This document shows, piece by piece, positions 44,985-54,760 of a stretch of DNA of 64,000 nt. The position numbers and the translations under genes are program-made. The stretch lies in the NCBI GenBank assembly GCA_905147135.1, contig LR990054.1:12499001-12563000 (forward strand), given 5' to 3'. Each line of letters begins with the position of its first letter. Within the stretch, counting starts at the first letter, position 1. This DNA is from Blastobasis lacticolella. Taxonomy: Eukaryota > Arthropoda > Insecta > Lepidoptera > Blastobasidae. Under the pieces are notes generated by a model. The model was not told the DNA's origin and searched no databases. It was given only the letters and a program-made list of their open reading frames with translations.

Positions 44985-45126
44985 TGTCCGGGGTGCTAAC
45001 GCACGCGAGTGCCCGAGGTCTGCCTTGACCGTGATCCGGAATTTGGCAGATCAGGTAATTACAGTGGCGTGACTGCCATCTGACCTCTGGAACCTGGGAA
45101 CCTGACCAGATTGGATCACAGTTAAG
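44985..45126 (-). repeat. SINE-A 3' body fragment (antisense)
   Basis: 'tgccttgaccgtgatccgga', 'atttggcagatcaggtaatt', 'acagtggcgtgactgccatc' and 'tgggaacctgaccagattgg' make up the antisense SINE-A body. The tail side (44985) has lost the GATGAT repeat, and the head is absent. Confidence 0.83.
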
Positions 45127-45678
45127 AGTTGAAATTCATCACGCTCTTAATACGCCACTGCTAACGTAACTAAAAAACATCGTCACTGTAAACTACACTA
45201 CGCCCTCAGTTCACATCTACTTCTCTTCTCGTGAGTAGGTGTGACTATAATAATTATTTAGAAATGCTAGAGGGGCATAACATAACTGCAAATCGTAGTG
45301 ACCGTGACTACCTCATTACCTCTATTTACAAACGTACCGTTCCATAGTTTTAGGTTATGTAAGTGGAACAGATTAGCACTTGTATGTTCCTATCGACCTA
45401 CCGAGGTGTTGGATGTTTTCAAATACTTACTGATAAATAATTCGCCAGTGCAGGACTGATAGTGTCTTTTAGGTGAGGAGTATAACGAGAATGGTAACGA
45501 TATAGGTACGTTTTGATGATGTTTGAAGGGTAAATAAACCAATGAGTTTAGATATTATAATAGTACTTCAAATAAGCTACTAAATAATGGTCTTCGACTA
45601 TTTACCTAATTCTTAACTGGTACAGAATCACTATAATAGTGGCCGTGTGGTGTCCGGCAGAGTAGAATAGCCAACCCC
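45127..45678. other. Non-coding stretch, nothing recognised
   Basis: AT-rich sequence between the SINE-A fragment and the terminal inverted repeat at 45679. No feature recognised. Confidence 0.4.
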
Positions 45679-45698
45679 TTAGGCCCGGATTATATCAA

Positions 45699-45783
45699 GC
45701 GTCGGCGACGCACCTTGCGTCGCCGACGCAACCTGCGTCGCCGACGCACCATGCGTCGCCGACGCAACCTGCGTCGCCGACGC
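45699..45783. repeat. Five 18-bp units of a GC near-palindrome (left end)
   Basis: GCGTCGSCGACGC begins at 45699, 45717, 45735, 45753 and 45771, exactly every 18 bases, separated by ACCTT/AACCT/ACCAT linkers. Each 13-mer is itself almost palindromic, so every unit can form a small stem. A sixth partial unit (GCGTCGGG) follows at 45789. The sequence is CpG-dense in an AT-rich setting. Confidence 0.95.
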
Positions 45784-46034
45784 AGGTTGCGTCGGGCTGT
45801 CAAACGCTAGACTTCAACAGTTTAAACGCACTGCTTTGACTAAAATCGGGCAGAGCGAGAGTCACCATCGATAGTCCTGTGTCCCTTTCTAGTGTTGCCA
45901 CCATTGTTGATGCAAATTCCGAATTACTTTTACTATTTGGCGCGGACACCGACCTCAGGGCCAGGCAGAGCCGGACCGGGTGCAATCTGAAGTTTATATT
46001 TTCACCAGGGTCCAGCCCAAGCTAACCCTGCTAC

Positions 46035-46830
46035 TCGGAAACTATTAGCCCTAGAACACTAGTTCCTAGAGTGAAATGATAGCATTCCTCGAGATCATAA
46101 TTTCGTATGACAGCTGTTAATGTTAAGTATTTTATAAATCGGTACACATTGGTCCTAAAACACTAGCTTCTAGAGAGAAATGATAGTACTTGTTGAGATC
46201 TACATTTCGAATGACAGCTGTCAATGTTAAATCTTTTATAAATCGGTACACATTGGTCCTAAAACACTAGCTTCTAGAGAGAAATGATAGTACTTGTTGA
46301 GATCTACATTTCGAATGACAGCTGTCAATGTTAAATCTTTTATAAATCGGTACCTATTGGTCCTAAAACACTAGTTTCCAGAGAGAAATGATAGTACTTG
46401 TTGAGATCTACATTTCGAATGACAGCTGTCAAAGTTTGAACTGAAATAACGCCTAAACTATAACTATAACACTCGTTCCTAAAAGAAATGATAGTGTTCG
46501 CCGAGATCTACATTTCGCATGACAGCTGTCAAACTTAGAACTGTTGTAACTCGGAAACGATTGGTCTTAGAACACTAGTTCCTTGAGCAATACGATAGTA
46601 CTCATCGAGATCTACATTTTGGATGACAGTTCTAAGTTTGACAGCTGTCATACGAAATGTAGATCTCGACAAGTACTATCATATTTCTTTAGAAACTAGT
46701 GTTCTAGAACCAATGGGTTCCGAGTTATAACACATTTAAGTTTGACAGCTGTCACCCGAAATGTAGATATCGACGAGTACTATCACTTCTCTTTAGAAAC
46801 TAGTGTCGTAGGATAAATGGTTACCGAACT
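46035..46830. repeat. 104-bp tandem array that turns into its own inverse
   Basis: The word ACACTAG recurs at 46056, 46160, 46264 and 46368 (period 104) and in altered form at 46469 and 46572. Units 2 and 3 differ at about two positions. Each unit contains CTAGAGAGAAATGATAGTAC, GAGATCTACATTTCG and GACAGCTGTCAA. At about 46630 the array flips: two further units follow in inverse orientation (TGACAGCTGTCATACGAAAT, GTAGATCTCGACAAGTACTA), so the whole block can form a long stem. Non-coding. Confidence 0.92.
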
Positions 46831-46904
46831 CTTTTATCTGTTTTGTGGCACAAAAAGTCGTAGGTTAATAATTATGTCGACTCGACGTTTGTCGGAGAAA
46901 CGTT

Positions 46905-48372
46905 CAGTCATAGCCTCCTTCATTTTACAAGCCATGCGCAGAAGTTTGACAACGTCGCATTTTTAAATTTTAGTGAACTGAAAATTACTGTAAAACTTTC
47001 TTCGCGGTCGTCGTCGTTTAATGTTATTAGTTATTTAAGTGATTAAATATATGCAATAGTTAGATAATATGAAACTGGATAGATTACTGAACTATTTACT
47101 TATCTATTTACTTGCAATAGTATTATGCTACTATTATAAATGCGAAATACAATATGTATAATGCATGTTTTTTTTTGTATGTAATGGATGTTTGTTACTC
47201 CTTCACGCAAAAACTACTGAACGGATTTAAATGCAATTTGGCAGTTATATAGAATATAGCTTAGAATAGCACGTTTGCTATAACTTTTCCCGAAATTTAA
47301 TGTGATTCCCGGAAACGGGTACGGAACGTTATAACAGAATTTTATGAGGACGCAGTCGCGGCCAAAAGCTATTATGAAATGAAATAATCTACGCCAGCCA
47401 AAATATTGCCCAATTTATTCACTATTAGGTATAATACATTTTAAACATTCTTATTTAAGTATCTAAGTATATGAAAACTAACTACTTACTTACCTATTGT
47501 ACCTATCTACTTTTTCAACGGTCACATCATCGTCGACAATCAAATGTAACACATGGAATGCGAAATAAAGAAATTTAAATTGAAAGATCGTGGTTTAAAG
47601 TAGTTGTAATAACTTTCACACTGCGAAAATGTTTGCTGCACGCGAAGGATCCTTCGATGGGACTCCAGCATGCTTGGGGAATAGCAGAAGTCCATTTGTT
47701 TAATAGAATTACATCTTTTGGAAAGCAAAACTTCGGCACAGCTTCTTGCTCATTTTTAAGGATTAATCATAATTATACTTGCATTTTTCAAATGCTACAA
47801 CGCCTTTGCATCTATTAGAGAATGATTACGATTATAAAACAGAATTTGATTTATGAAATAAGTAAAAAACGAACAACAAAAATAGTGAAGGGTTGTTATT
47901 TAAAAATCGTATTTATCCTATTTTGGCGCAATTATGAATATTTTTGCTTTTATTTACCTTCTTATATGGTCCATACAAACGCGTTTATTTACAGTTTCAC
48001 CAATATATTTTTAATTTATCATCATAAAATTCATAATTTTCCCGCACATTGACATGTAAACAATGAGTAAATCGGTTCACAGCGACGTTGTCGTTCCGTG
48101 CTACAGCATGGCTTGTAAGATAAAGGAGGCTATGGTTCAGTAGATCAAAAGGTATTTTGACAACTACTTTTCGGATTGTACGGATTACCTCATAATAATA
48201 CCAAATTTACGGTAAATATATTTCTCCAATAATGGCAACACCAAACACAACACTTGTCAATTTAGAATGACGGTGATTATGCCAATAACATTGTGTTTAC
48301 ACTGTTAGAAAGGGACAAAGGACTATCGATGGTGACTCTCGCTCTGCCCGGTTTTAGTCAAAGCAGTGCGCA
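46905..48372. repeat. Inner inverted pairs A/A' and B/B'
   Basis: B: 'catagcctccttcattttac' 'aagccatgc' (46907-46936) is inverted at about 48108-48136 ('gcatggcttgtaagataaag' 'gaggctatg'). A: 'gactaaaatcgggcagagcg' 'agagtcaccatcgatagtcc' (45838-45885) is inverted at 48311-48362 with about 95% identity. A second, smaller fold-back is therefore nested in the left half of the 7.2-kb region, enclosing the first satellite block. Confidence 0.8.
47130..47385 (+). repeat. Helitron-like (Lep-type) repeat, nearly complete
   Basis: 'tattataaatgcgaaataca' opens it. 'tttgttactccttcacgcaa', 'aaactactgaacggatttaa', 'gaatatagcttagaatagca' and 'gattcccggaaacgggtacg' follow, and 'gaggacgcagtcgcggccaa' 'aagctattat' closes it. 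This is the best full-length layout of the family in the window. It sits inside the 7.2-kb region and so is likely a later insertion. Confidence 0.75.
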
Positions 48373-48382
48373 GTGGGTAGTA

Positions 48383-48478
48383 AGTCCATGGTTTAAACAG
48401 GTATAAACGTTCAGATGTCAATAGTCTAAAAGTCCATGGTTTAAACAGGTATAAACATTCAGATGTCAACAGTCTAAA
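48383..48478 (+). repeat. 48-bp tandem duplication
   Basis: 'agtccatggtttaaacaggt' 'ataaac' starts at 48383 and again at 48431, and the units differ at about two positions. They lie directly beside arm A' and share its GTTTAAAC, so they probably arose from the arm's edge. Confidence 0.9.
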
Positions 48479-48727
48479 GGTCTATATGCACTTGTGCTGC
48501 AAAACGCAGAGACAGGTTTGATGATGGCGTGCACCGTCCATACGAGTGGGTAGCACCACCTGCACCGCATTCAGCCGAACCGGTGCGATGCATAATAAAT
48601 AATAATAATGTTCCGGTGAATCATGTGTTACATGCTGAACATGGTTCGATTTTGATAATATGAATATTTCAGCTTTCAGACATAGGTGTATGAGATTTAA
48701 AAAGTAATACTGTCTTAGCGACACAGG

Positions 48728-48970
48728 GCTAGGACAGGGCGAGGACGCGTCGCAGACACGACTTGAAACATACAGAAAAGACGAGGCAAGGGCGCGCCGC
48801 GGGCGAGAGCAAGGGTGCGGGCGGGGCGCGGGAGCCGGGCCTCGCCCGCAGCGCTTGCTGTCCTTGTCTTGCCTACGCTCTTGACTTATCCGCGACGGCG
48901 CCGCGTCCTTGCCCTGTCTTTTCTGTATGTTTTAAGTCGCGTCCGCGTCCCGTCTGTGCCCTGTCCGCGA
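48728..48970. repeat. Long GC-rich hairpin, possible MITE
   Basis: The left arm (from about 48730, 'ggacagggcgaggacgcgtc', 'cgacttgaaacatacagaaa') is matched by the inverse of the right arm (48895-48968), which reads 'ggacagggcacagacgggac' and 'cgacttaaaacatacagaaa'. Pairing continues inward through AGCAAG...GCGGGCG words. About 240 bp of strongly CpG-rich sequence. The 105-codon frame across it is repeat-derived. Terminal duplications were not identified. Confidence 0.8.
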
Positions 48971-49569
48971 CGTGTCTGAGTCTTTTCTGTGTGGCCGCTC
49001 GCTTAGGTATGTGTTTGTTGACGCAATTGATTTCATACAAGGAAGAACGCTTTATCGCAAATGGTTACGTGTATGAATAAAAAAAGTCATTTATCTTCGA
49101 ACTGTGACGAACTGTTTCTTAGACTAACATATGGGGTCGGCTTAAAAAAATAATATGACATACAAACTCTATTTAAAACCTTGTCCTGCCTAACACTACA
49201 CATCTTTGACTGAAGTAACGCGCAATATCGCGTCGCAGCAGTGCGTTCAGAATAGACGTTGCAGTGCAGTTGCCGTGCCGCTGCCGCGTCGCGCAGCGTA
49301 AGTGCGTGTTCACCTTTATTAGCACTTTTGAATCCGCGACCCTAAGAAGATATGCTGTACATCCATTTAACACAGAAAGACATTTGTATGGCCAATTTCA
49401 TACCCATTTTAACAGACTCAGAAAGTACCTATTGTATATCCGCTTTTATAAAAGCTACAGAAAGTACACAATTAGAAAAGATAACCTAAATCTACAAATA
49501 AAAAAAATTCTCAACACAAAAAACTGTAGAATATTATCGATGAAAAACCAACCATCTGAACATGTTACC

Positions 49570-49680
49570 TAATGCTGTCTGTTTGTCAATGTGTTTGTGC
49601 GCGCTTATCTCAGGAACGGCTTAAATGATTTAAGTGCAGTTTCAATAATGTATAATTGTTGTAAGCTTTACTTAAATGTA
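49570..49680 (+). repeat. Possible Lep-type repeat fragment
   Basis: 'gctgtctgtttgtcaatgtg' 'tttgtgcgcgcttatctcag' 'gaacggctt' resembles the TTTGTTTGTGCGCGCTAATCTCAGGAAC start of a lepidopteran non-autonomous repeat. The rest is not identifiable. Confidence 0.35.
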
Positions 49681-49907
49681 GTGTTTGTGAAATGTTTTAT
49701 TTAGATAAAAAGTAAATTAATAAAGATATATCAATTTAAACTCATTTTGTTCTATAAAAATGCTGTTTTGTTAAATTGGCTGAAACTTTAGGCATCTAAG
49801 TAGATGTTGACTGAAAATTTAAATATAAACAAAAAATGACTGTTTCAGAGATTTTGACTTTTCCGATATAAGTTGATCTCAGCTCTATATTATCAATCAA
49901 AAATATT

Positions 49908-50112
49908 AAATAAATATACTTGAACAATTCACACAGCGCCATCTTGCCTCAAAGTAAGCAAAGCTTGTGTTATGGATGCTAGATAACTAAACTTACTTAC
50001 ATATTTTTTAAATACATACTCATGATAAGTACATATAACACCTAGACCCAGATAACATATATTAAAATTCATCATTTCTGAATCGAACCCAGGATCTCTG
50101 GGTGGCAGACAG
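49908..50112 (-). repeat. SINE-B (antisense), worn head
   Basis: Plus-strand order: AATAAATATACTTGAACAAT tail, 'cacacagcgccatcttgcct', 'caaagtaagcaaagcttgtg', 'ttaaatacatactcatgata', 'aaaattcatcatttctg', then 'aatcgaacccaggatctctg' (decayed B box). The A-box half is lost. Confidence 0.8.
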
Positions 50113-50514
50113 AAACAGGATTTAACTTAGTGATGCTGATGTTTTGTGGCGTTTCAAATCCACTTAAACAGAAGTCAGTCAGATCAAGGGGGATGAGGTT
50201 ATGTAGAAGACTACCATAGGCCAGCGCCAGCGTATACTCCTTTAAGATCTAAACTTTTAAGTGAACATGGCCTACTAGCGCAGTCTTATAACCAGTTACA
50301 ATGAGTGCCTTTTATGCTTTTTGCGGAATTTGACCCCATAGAAACTATGTAACATATTCAGCAAAATAAATCTGAACAGTAAAATATAACCTTGAAAGTC
50401 ATTACCTGTGGAACCAGTGTAGAACCAGTTCACCTGATATCCTTTTAAGTTTATCACAGATTTAAGTGTGATTATTTTCATGGGGAATATTTTTGCATAT
50501 GATAGAATGAGTTG

Positions 50515-50560
50515 AAGATGAGTATTTAACGCGAACAAAGTCGCGGGCAACCGCTAGTAA
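50515..50560 (+). repeat. Helitron-like (Lep-type) terminus
   Basis: 'gcgaacaaagtcgcgggcaa' 'ccgctagtaat' is the family's 3' end, with a CTAGT-type terminus. Confidence 0.5.
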
Positions 50561-50599
50561 TTAAGTTGGATATTTTTGCAAACTTTTTACTTTGCAATA

Positions 50600-51600
50600 C
50601 TCAATGGTAGGTGCCACAAACTTACCCGACACGGTGACGGCGTCGCTGTTGTTGACAAACAAAATGACATTTTTAAATGGCGACACTTAGTTCAGCTTTT
50701 AGCCACCGGGCCAGATAAGTTTGTGGCGAAATTTTAGTGACAATGACTTGTCACTAAAAGCTTCCCCCAAACAGGGGCGATCTGTAGTTCTTAAAAGGAA
50801 CACAGCAGAAAACCCACGACGCGTTCTGCAAGCGGGTGGCCGTGACATCCCCCTTCGCTGCACAGGTCATACATGTGATTATTATTATGATAGGCCAGTG
50901 CATTGACAATCTTTCGGAGGTTGGGCATACCTCTGACCGGTGTGACTTGGGTGTAGTTTATTATTATTAAGTATAATTATTTTCTTTTTTTTGTCAATGG
51001 CTTGATCTAGAGGCGACTGTTAACTATAAATCTGAGGGCGATAGCTGCCAGCCGGATGCGGAAGCACAGGACAGGATGTTGTGGAGATCTCGGAAGGCGG
51101 CATATGCTCAACATGGGTGTCTTTTGGCTGATATGATGAACGTCTGTACGCGGGCGCATTCAGTCCAATAGTACGCGACCGCATCGCCCACGCCTGTGTG
51201 GGGTCAGGGTCTATTATGGATAGCCCATAGAGTTACTATACGAGGTATATAACTCTATGGATATATCTTGTGATATCCAGTCTCCCAGTCTCTATCCAAA
51301 CTCATTTTGCAGTATATAAACTCCTTGTCTTGTTGATATAAAAACCCTGCTTTAGTGCGGGCACAGACCTATGGAAAAGGTCAGGGACGGGCCCAACCGA
51401 CACACCTACCGGCCCGGACATTCTTAAAATTTTCTTAGTCGTTATCAAGCGCTTGCCGGGAAAGGTTAACGGGTAGAAATAGATGACGAATTAATGTGCA
51501 TCGCCTTACTGCTTGGCGCTGAAAACCTACAAAAAAGGGAAAGATGGTAGGTTGGATGAGGAGAGGAAAAAAATTCGGGTAGGCAGTATCAGTCTACTGA
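50600..51600. other. Non-coding, one 11-bp hairpin; unclassified segment
   Basis: CCATAGAGTTA (51225-51235) pairs with TAACTCTATGG (51250-51260). The segment 50740-50950 ('aaagcttcccccaaacaggg', 'cgttctgcaagcgggtggcc') and 51020-51420 are richer in G+C and look repeat-like, but I cannot assign them. Confidence 0.4.
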
Positions 51601-51609
51601 ACTACTGTA

Positions 51610-51960
51610 CCTACTCGTCCATATCTACATTTCGAATGACGGCTGTTAAACTTAAAGCCGTTATAACTCTGATTCTATTGGTCTTAGAACACTAGTCTCT
51701 AAAAAGAATTATATCACTCGTCGAGATACACATTTAAAGTAACTGTTGCAAATTGAAAACTGTTATAACTTGAGAACCATAGGTCCTAGAAGAATAGTTT
51801 CTATAGAAAAATGATATTAGGTACTCGTCGAAATCTACGTTTTGTGAGAGAGACGTTAAATTTAAAACTGTCATTCGAAATGTAGAATTCGACGAGTACT
51901 ATCATATATCTTTAGGGACTAGTGTTCCAGGACCAATAGTTTCCGAATAGAAAGAGTCAC
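51610..51960. repeat. Second cluster of the 104-bp-type repeat, also palindromic
   Basis: 'tctacatttcgaatgacggc', 'ggtcttagaacactagtctc', 'ggtcctagaagaatagtttc' and 'gtactcgtcgaaatctacgt' are units in plus orientation, more diverged than at 46035-46830. At about 51865 the cluster flips ('tgtcattcgaaatgtagaat', 'cgacgagtactatcatatat', 'actagtgttccaggaccaat'). The block ends in GGGGCTGGACCCAG, mirroring the left cluster's outer edge. Confidence 0.88.
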
Positions 51961-52482
51961 CTTGGGGCTGGACCCAGTTCAAGCCTCAGGCTAAACAGAG
52001 CCAACTTGACCCGGGTCCAATTCATGTATTCACGAAGACTGATGACAGTAGACTGATACGTATTTTTTTCTCGTCTTCATCTAACATTAAACTTCACATC
52101 AACATATCTATTTACTTCTTGCCACGCAACGTCTTTGAGATTACGGTTGTGATAATCCTTGTTTTTTATGTTTCAACATAGAAATTTTTGCCCTGCCAAA
52201 GTAATGGACTCAGGGTCAACCATAGAGGAATATACCTTTCCCAGGTATACCAATCTCTTTGATAATTACAGATCCGCCCCAATGTCCACGACGATTCCAC
52301 GAATGGGCCCGGCCCGGAAAGCTTACGGTCTGTATATGCCGATTATAAGAAGATTATATGCAAGGACGGTTCGGACGTTTCAGGACGGTTGAAAGTTTTA
52401 ACCGGGTGCGCTCTCCGGGCGTCTATAAGTGTGTGACGGCTAGTACATTTTCGATGAAAATAATATGGCCTTCACGTTAAAC

Positions 52483-52550
52483 CCGGCCCGGCCCTGATCG
52501 GCAGGTCTGGCCCGGCCCGGCCCTGACCGGTAGGTCTGTGCCCGGCCTTA
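52483..52550 (+). repeat. 33-bp tandem duplication, CCCGGCCCGG-rich
   Basis: 'cccggcccggccctgatcgg' 'caggtctgg' is followed directly by 'cccggcccggccctgaccgg' 'taggtctgt'. It is just outside the right GC-module block. Confidence 0.85.
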
Positions 52551-52572
52551 GAATTCTTGACGCATCTTGTCA

Positions 52573-52868
52573 ACTTAAAATTATATGAACTTCTAATGCG
52601 CGCGCCGACGCAACCTGCGTTTTACCTGCGTCGCCGACGCAACCTGCGTTTTACCTGCGTCGGCGCGCGCATTTGAAAATCATACAATTTTGAGTTGACA
52701 GCTTAACGAAAGATGCGTCGCCGACGCAGGCAGCGTCGATAACGCAGGTTGCGTCGGCGACGCAGGTAAAACGCAGGTTGCGTCGGCGCGCGCATTAGAA
52801 GTTCATACAATTTTGAGTTGACAGCATAACGCAAGTTGCGTCGCCGACGCAACGTGCGTCGCCGACGC
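52573..52868. repeat. Right-end GC modules with internal long inverted repeat
   Basis: 'gaacttctaatgcgcgcgcc' 'gacgcaacctgcgttttacc' (52587-52626) is repeated in inverse at about 52769-52808, with outer similarity of the TTGTCAACTTAAAATTATAT type. A second, tandem copy of the module lies between. The final two 18-bp-spaced GCGTCGCCGACGC units start at 52838 and 52856 and lead into the terminal TTGATATAATCCGCGCCTAA. Several alternative hairpins are possible. Confidence 0.9.
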
Positions 52869-52888
52869 TTGATATAATCCGCGCCTAA

Positions 52889-53315
52889 CACTCATAGGTG
52901 TCGTTAAGGCGACTAGTGTTTTCGAGGCAGAAGATCAAGAGTCTCCGTAGTCTGGAAAATGGGCAGCAGCATTTCCCATTATTATATTTAAACACTGATA
53001 TCTCCAACCCGGCTGCCATGCGTGGAGATTATGGCAATAACCTCCCCTTTCGTGGGAGAGGCCCTAAGTCCTGCAGTAACTATCTCACAAACTTGAATAG
53101 ACTTTGTGCGCAATATGCGTAGTTTCTAGATACATTAAACTAACACTGTAAACTATGTACTTTACAGTGTATTATGGATAGTTGAAGATACAGTGTAAAG
53201 TGTAAGATAACCAACATTAAACCTACATTAAAAGATATGTTTACAATATTTACATAACACAAAATCTGTAGTAACAAGTAAGATAACACAGTAAGTAAGT
53301 GTTTTTGTGTACATT
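52889..53315. other. Non-coding stretch, nothing recognised
   Basis: Short frames only. 'actgtaaactatgtacttta' 'cagtgt' near 53148 forms a loose inverted repeat. Confidence 0.35.
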
Positions 53316-53685
53316 AAGAGCGTTGGTGGCCGTGAGGTTAGTGTATCGAACTCGTAAGCGAGAGTTTCCGGAGTCGAATCCTGTTGCGGCCATGTACCAA
53401 TGACTCTTTTCTGAGTTACGTACATTAGTTGAATACTAACCGATGCTCTTACGATGAGGGACAACATCGTGATGAAACCTGCACATTCAGGCGACTGAAT
53501 AGTAACCATATTCCTATCTGGTCAGGTTCCCCTGGTAGGGTCACGGAGGTCAGATGGCAGTCGCTCCTCTATAATTACCTGATCGGTCAAATCCTGGATC
53601 ATGGTTGAAGCGGACCCCCGCCCCTCTGCGCGACAGCACATCCTGGACATTAACGCCAAGATGATTATTATAGTATAATAAACTT
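53316..53685 (+). repeat. SINE-A, full length
   Basis: The head 'agagcgttggtggccgtgag' has 'aactcgtaagcgagagtttc' and the B-box relic 'gagtcgaatcctg'. The body is complete through 'accaatgactcttttctgag', 'gaaacctgcacattcaggcg', 'gtcacggaggtcagatggca' and 'atcctggatcatggttgaag', and the tail is 'acgccaagatgattattata'. Beyond the tail a short SINE-B-like scrap ('cagacaattcacacagt', about 53725) follows. Confidence 0.88.
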
Positions 53686-53739
53686 TCTGTCATTATTATA
53701 GAAACCAAAATTAATAAACATTCAGACAATTCACACAGT

Positions 53740-53885
53740 AATCGCGTACGTCTGTATCGGCTCTTAAGGTCGTAGACCCCATGGATACAAGAGACGAGAC
53801 GCAGAAGAGAAGTGGGAGAAGGCGCAGGGGGAGGCCTAGTTCATCAGTGAACGACCAACAGTTAAAATGGATGATGATGATGATA
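53740..53885 (+). pseudogene. Possible RTE-type LINE C-terminal scrap
   Basis: Plus-strand translation across 53800-53835 gives KRSGRRRRGRPSSSVNDQQL, reminiscent of the GRxRRGRPxxRWxDD end of RTE-type proteins. A GATGATGATGATGAT run follows, like the simple-repeat tails of these elements. Short and tentative. Confidence 0.3.
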
Positions 53886-54338
53886 AAACCGCAGCACTTC
53901 AACTGCTGTAACAAAAGATAACGGCGAACCAAGCTAACGGTCCGATATACGAAGGTCCATCGACAGTAGGTCTAAATCAGTGATCCCAAATTTGCATCAT
54001 CAAACATATACATCCACACACGCACCGTCATAGAGCTGGCCAACTTCATTAATGCAGGCACACGCGTACGAGCGTTTGCCCACACATAACTTAGAGTTTT
54101 CCTATGACGTGCCGTGTTAAATTCGTGTTTTTAATTTGTATGCAAATACTTAAAGGGAATGTAGCGCATTCCTTGCGTTTGAAAATAATTATGCGAGGTA
54201 CTTTCAATGGGTGTTTAGTTTACTTGTGCCATCTGGAGTCCGGCGAAGTGCAAGCATCAAACTCTTTCATTCACTGTTGTATTCATGACTCAAAGCGAGC
54301 AATATACAATTATCATCTTGGCGACAATGTCCTTGTAC
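53886..54338. other. Non-coding stretch, nothing recognised
   Basis: An 89-codon frame (54104-54373) runs into the adjoining MITE and shows no domain. Confidence 0.35.
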
Positions 54339-54481
54339 GGCTAGCACAAGTTACTGTGGCGCTCGATAAGTGAGAAAAGGGGCGATAAAGAGACTGCTGT
54401 CTCTTACATCTTAGTATTGAGGGAATGAAACAAACCCTGTCTCGCAGCGCGAGCTGTGTCGCGGATACACTTGTGCTTGCC
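54339..54481. mobile_element. 143-bp MITE, copy 1, 4-bp flanking repeat
   Basis: GGCTAGCACAAGT at the left is mirrored by ACTTGTGCTTGCC at the right. GTAC flanks both sides (54335-54338 and 54482-54485), possibly the target duplication. The inner blocks CGATAAGTGAGAAAA, CTTAGTATTGAGGGA and GCAGCGCGAGCTGTGTCGC also occur in copy 2 at 55665-55810. Confidence 0.78.
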
Positions 54482-54494
54482 GTACTGTTGTACT

Positions 54495-54760
54495 TTCGCC
54501 CGCGAGAGCCGGAGCCATGACCATGATCAAAGATTTTTCAAAATCAGTTAAATCAGGTTATTACTGTGGAGCGACTGCCATCGACTTTCGTGGCCCTGTT
54601 AACAAGGGAACCTGACCAGATTGGATCATAGTTACAAATTTAGTTGCCTAAATGTGCAGATTTCTTCACGATGTTTTCCCTCATCGTAAAGGCATCAGTT
54701 AGCGTTCAAGTAATGTACATAACTGAGAAAAGAGTCATTGGTATATGATTCGAACTGTAT
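54495..54760 (-). repeat. SINE-A (antisense), head lost
   Basis: 'gcccgcgagagccggagcca', 'accatgatcaaagatttttc', 'actgtggagcgactgccatc', 'aagggaacctgaccagattg', 'gatgttttccctcatcgtaa' and 'gagaaaagagtcattggtat' are the antisense body. An extra 'tttttcaaaatcagttaaat' marks a small internal duplication. It stops just at the edge of the tRNA-like head. Confidence 0.84.

Larger units (their letters stand above)
45679..52888. mobile_element. 7.2-kb region bounded by 56-bp GC-module terminal inverted repeats
   Basis: The left edge TTAGGCCCGGATTATATCAA and the inverse of the right edge TTAGGCGCGGATTATATCAA continue together through GCGTCGGCGACGCAC and beyond, about 52 of 56 positions matching. Read inward, the GC modules on both sides are followed by GCTGTCAA. 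TA (within TTA...TAA) flanks both ends, compatible with a TA-duplicating element. Further in, GGGTCCAGCCC (46008) and its inverse GGGCTGGACCC (51965) and palindromic 104-bp repeats also mirror each other. The interior (46.9-51.6 kb) has no transposase-like frame and contains younger SINE-B and Helitron-like insertions. I read it as a large non-autonomous fold-back element, or two related MITEs that happen to face each other. Confidence 0.55.

Noticed and set aside
45699..45783. CRISPR array
   Set aside because: Repeats are contiguous 18-bp units with 5-base linkers and no unique spacers, in an insect-like repeat context.
45711..45985. Arginine-rich frames over the GCGTCGCCGACGC units here and at 52703-52891
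   Set aside because: The Arg-rich peptides are simply the 18-bp repeat read in one phase.
48763..49080. 105-codon Ala/Arg/Gly-rich frame in a CpG-rich block
   Set aside because: Most of it lies in a 240-bp inverted repeat, whose GC richness creates open frames without coding meaning.
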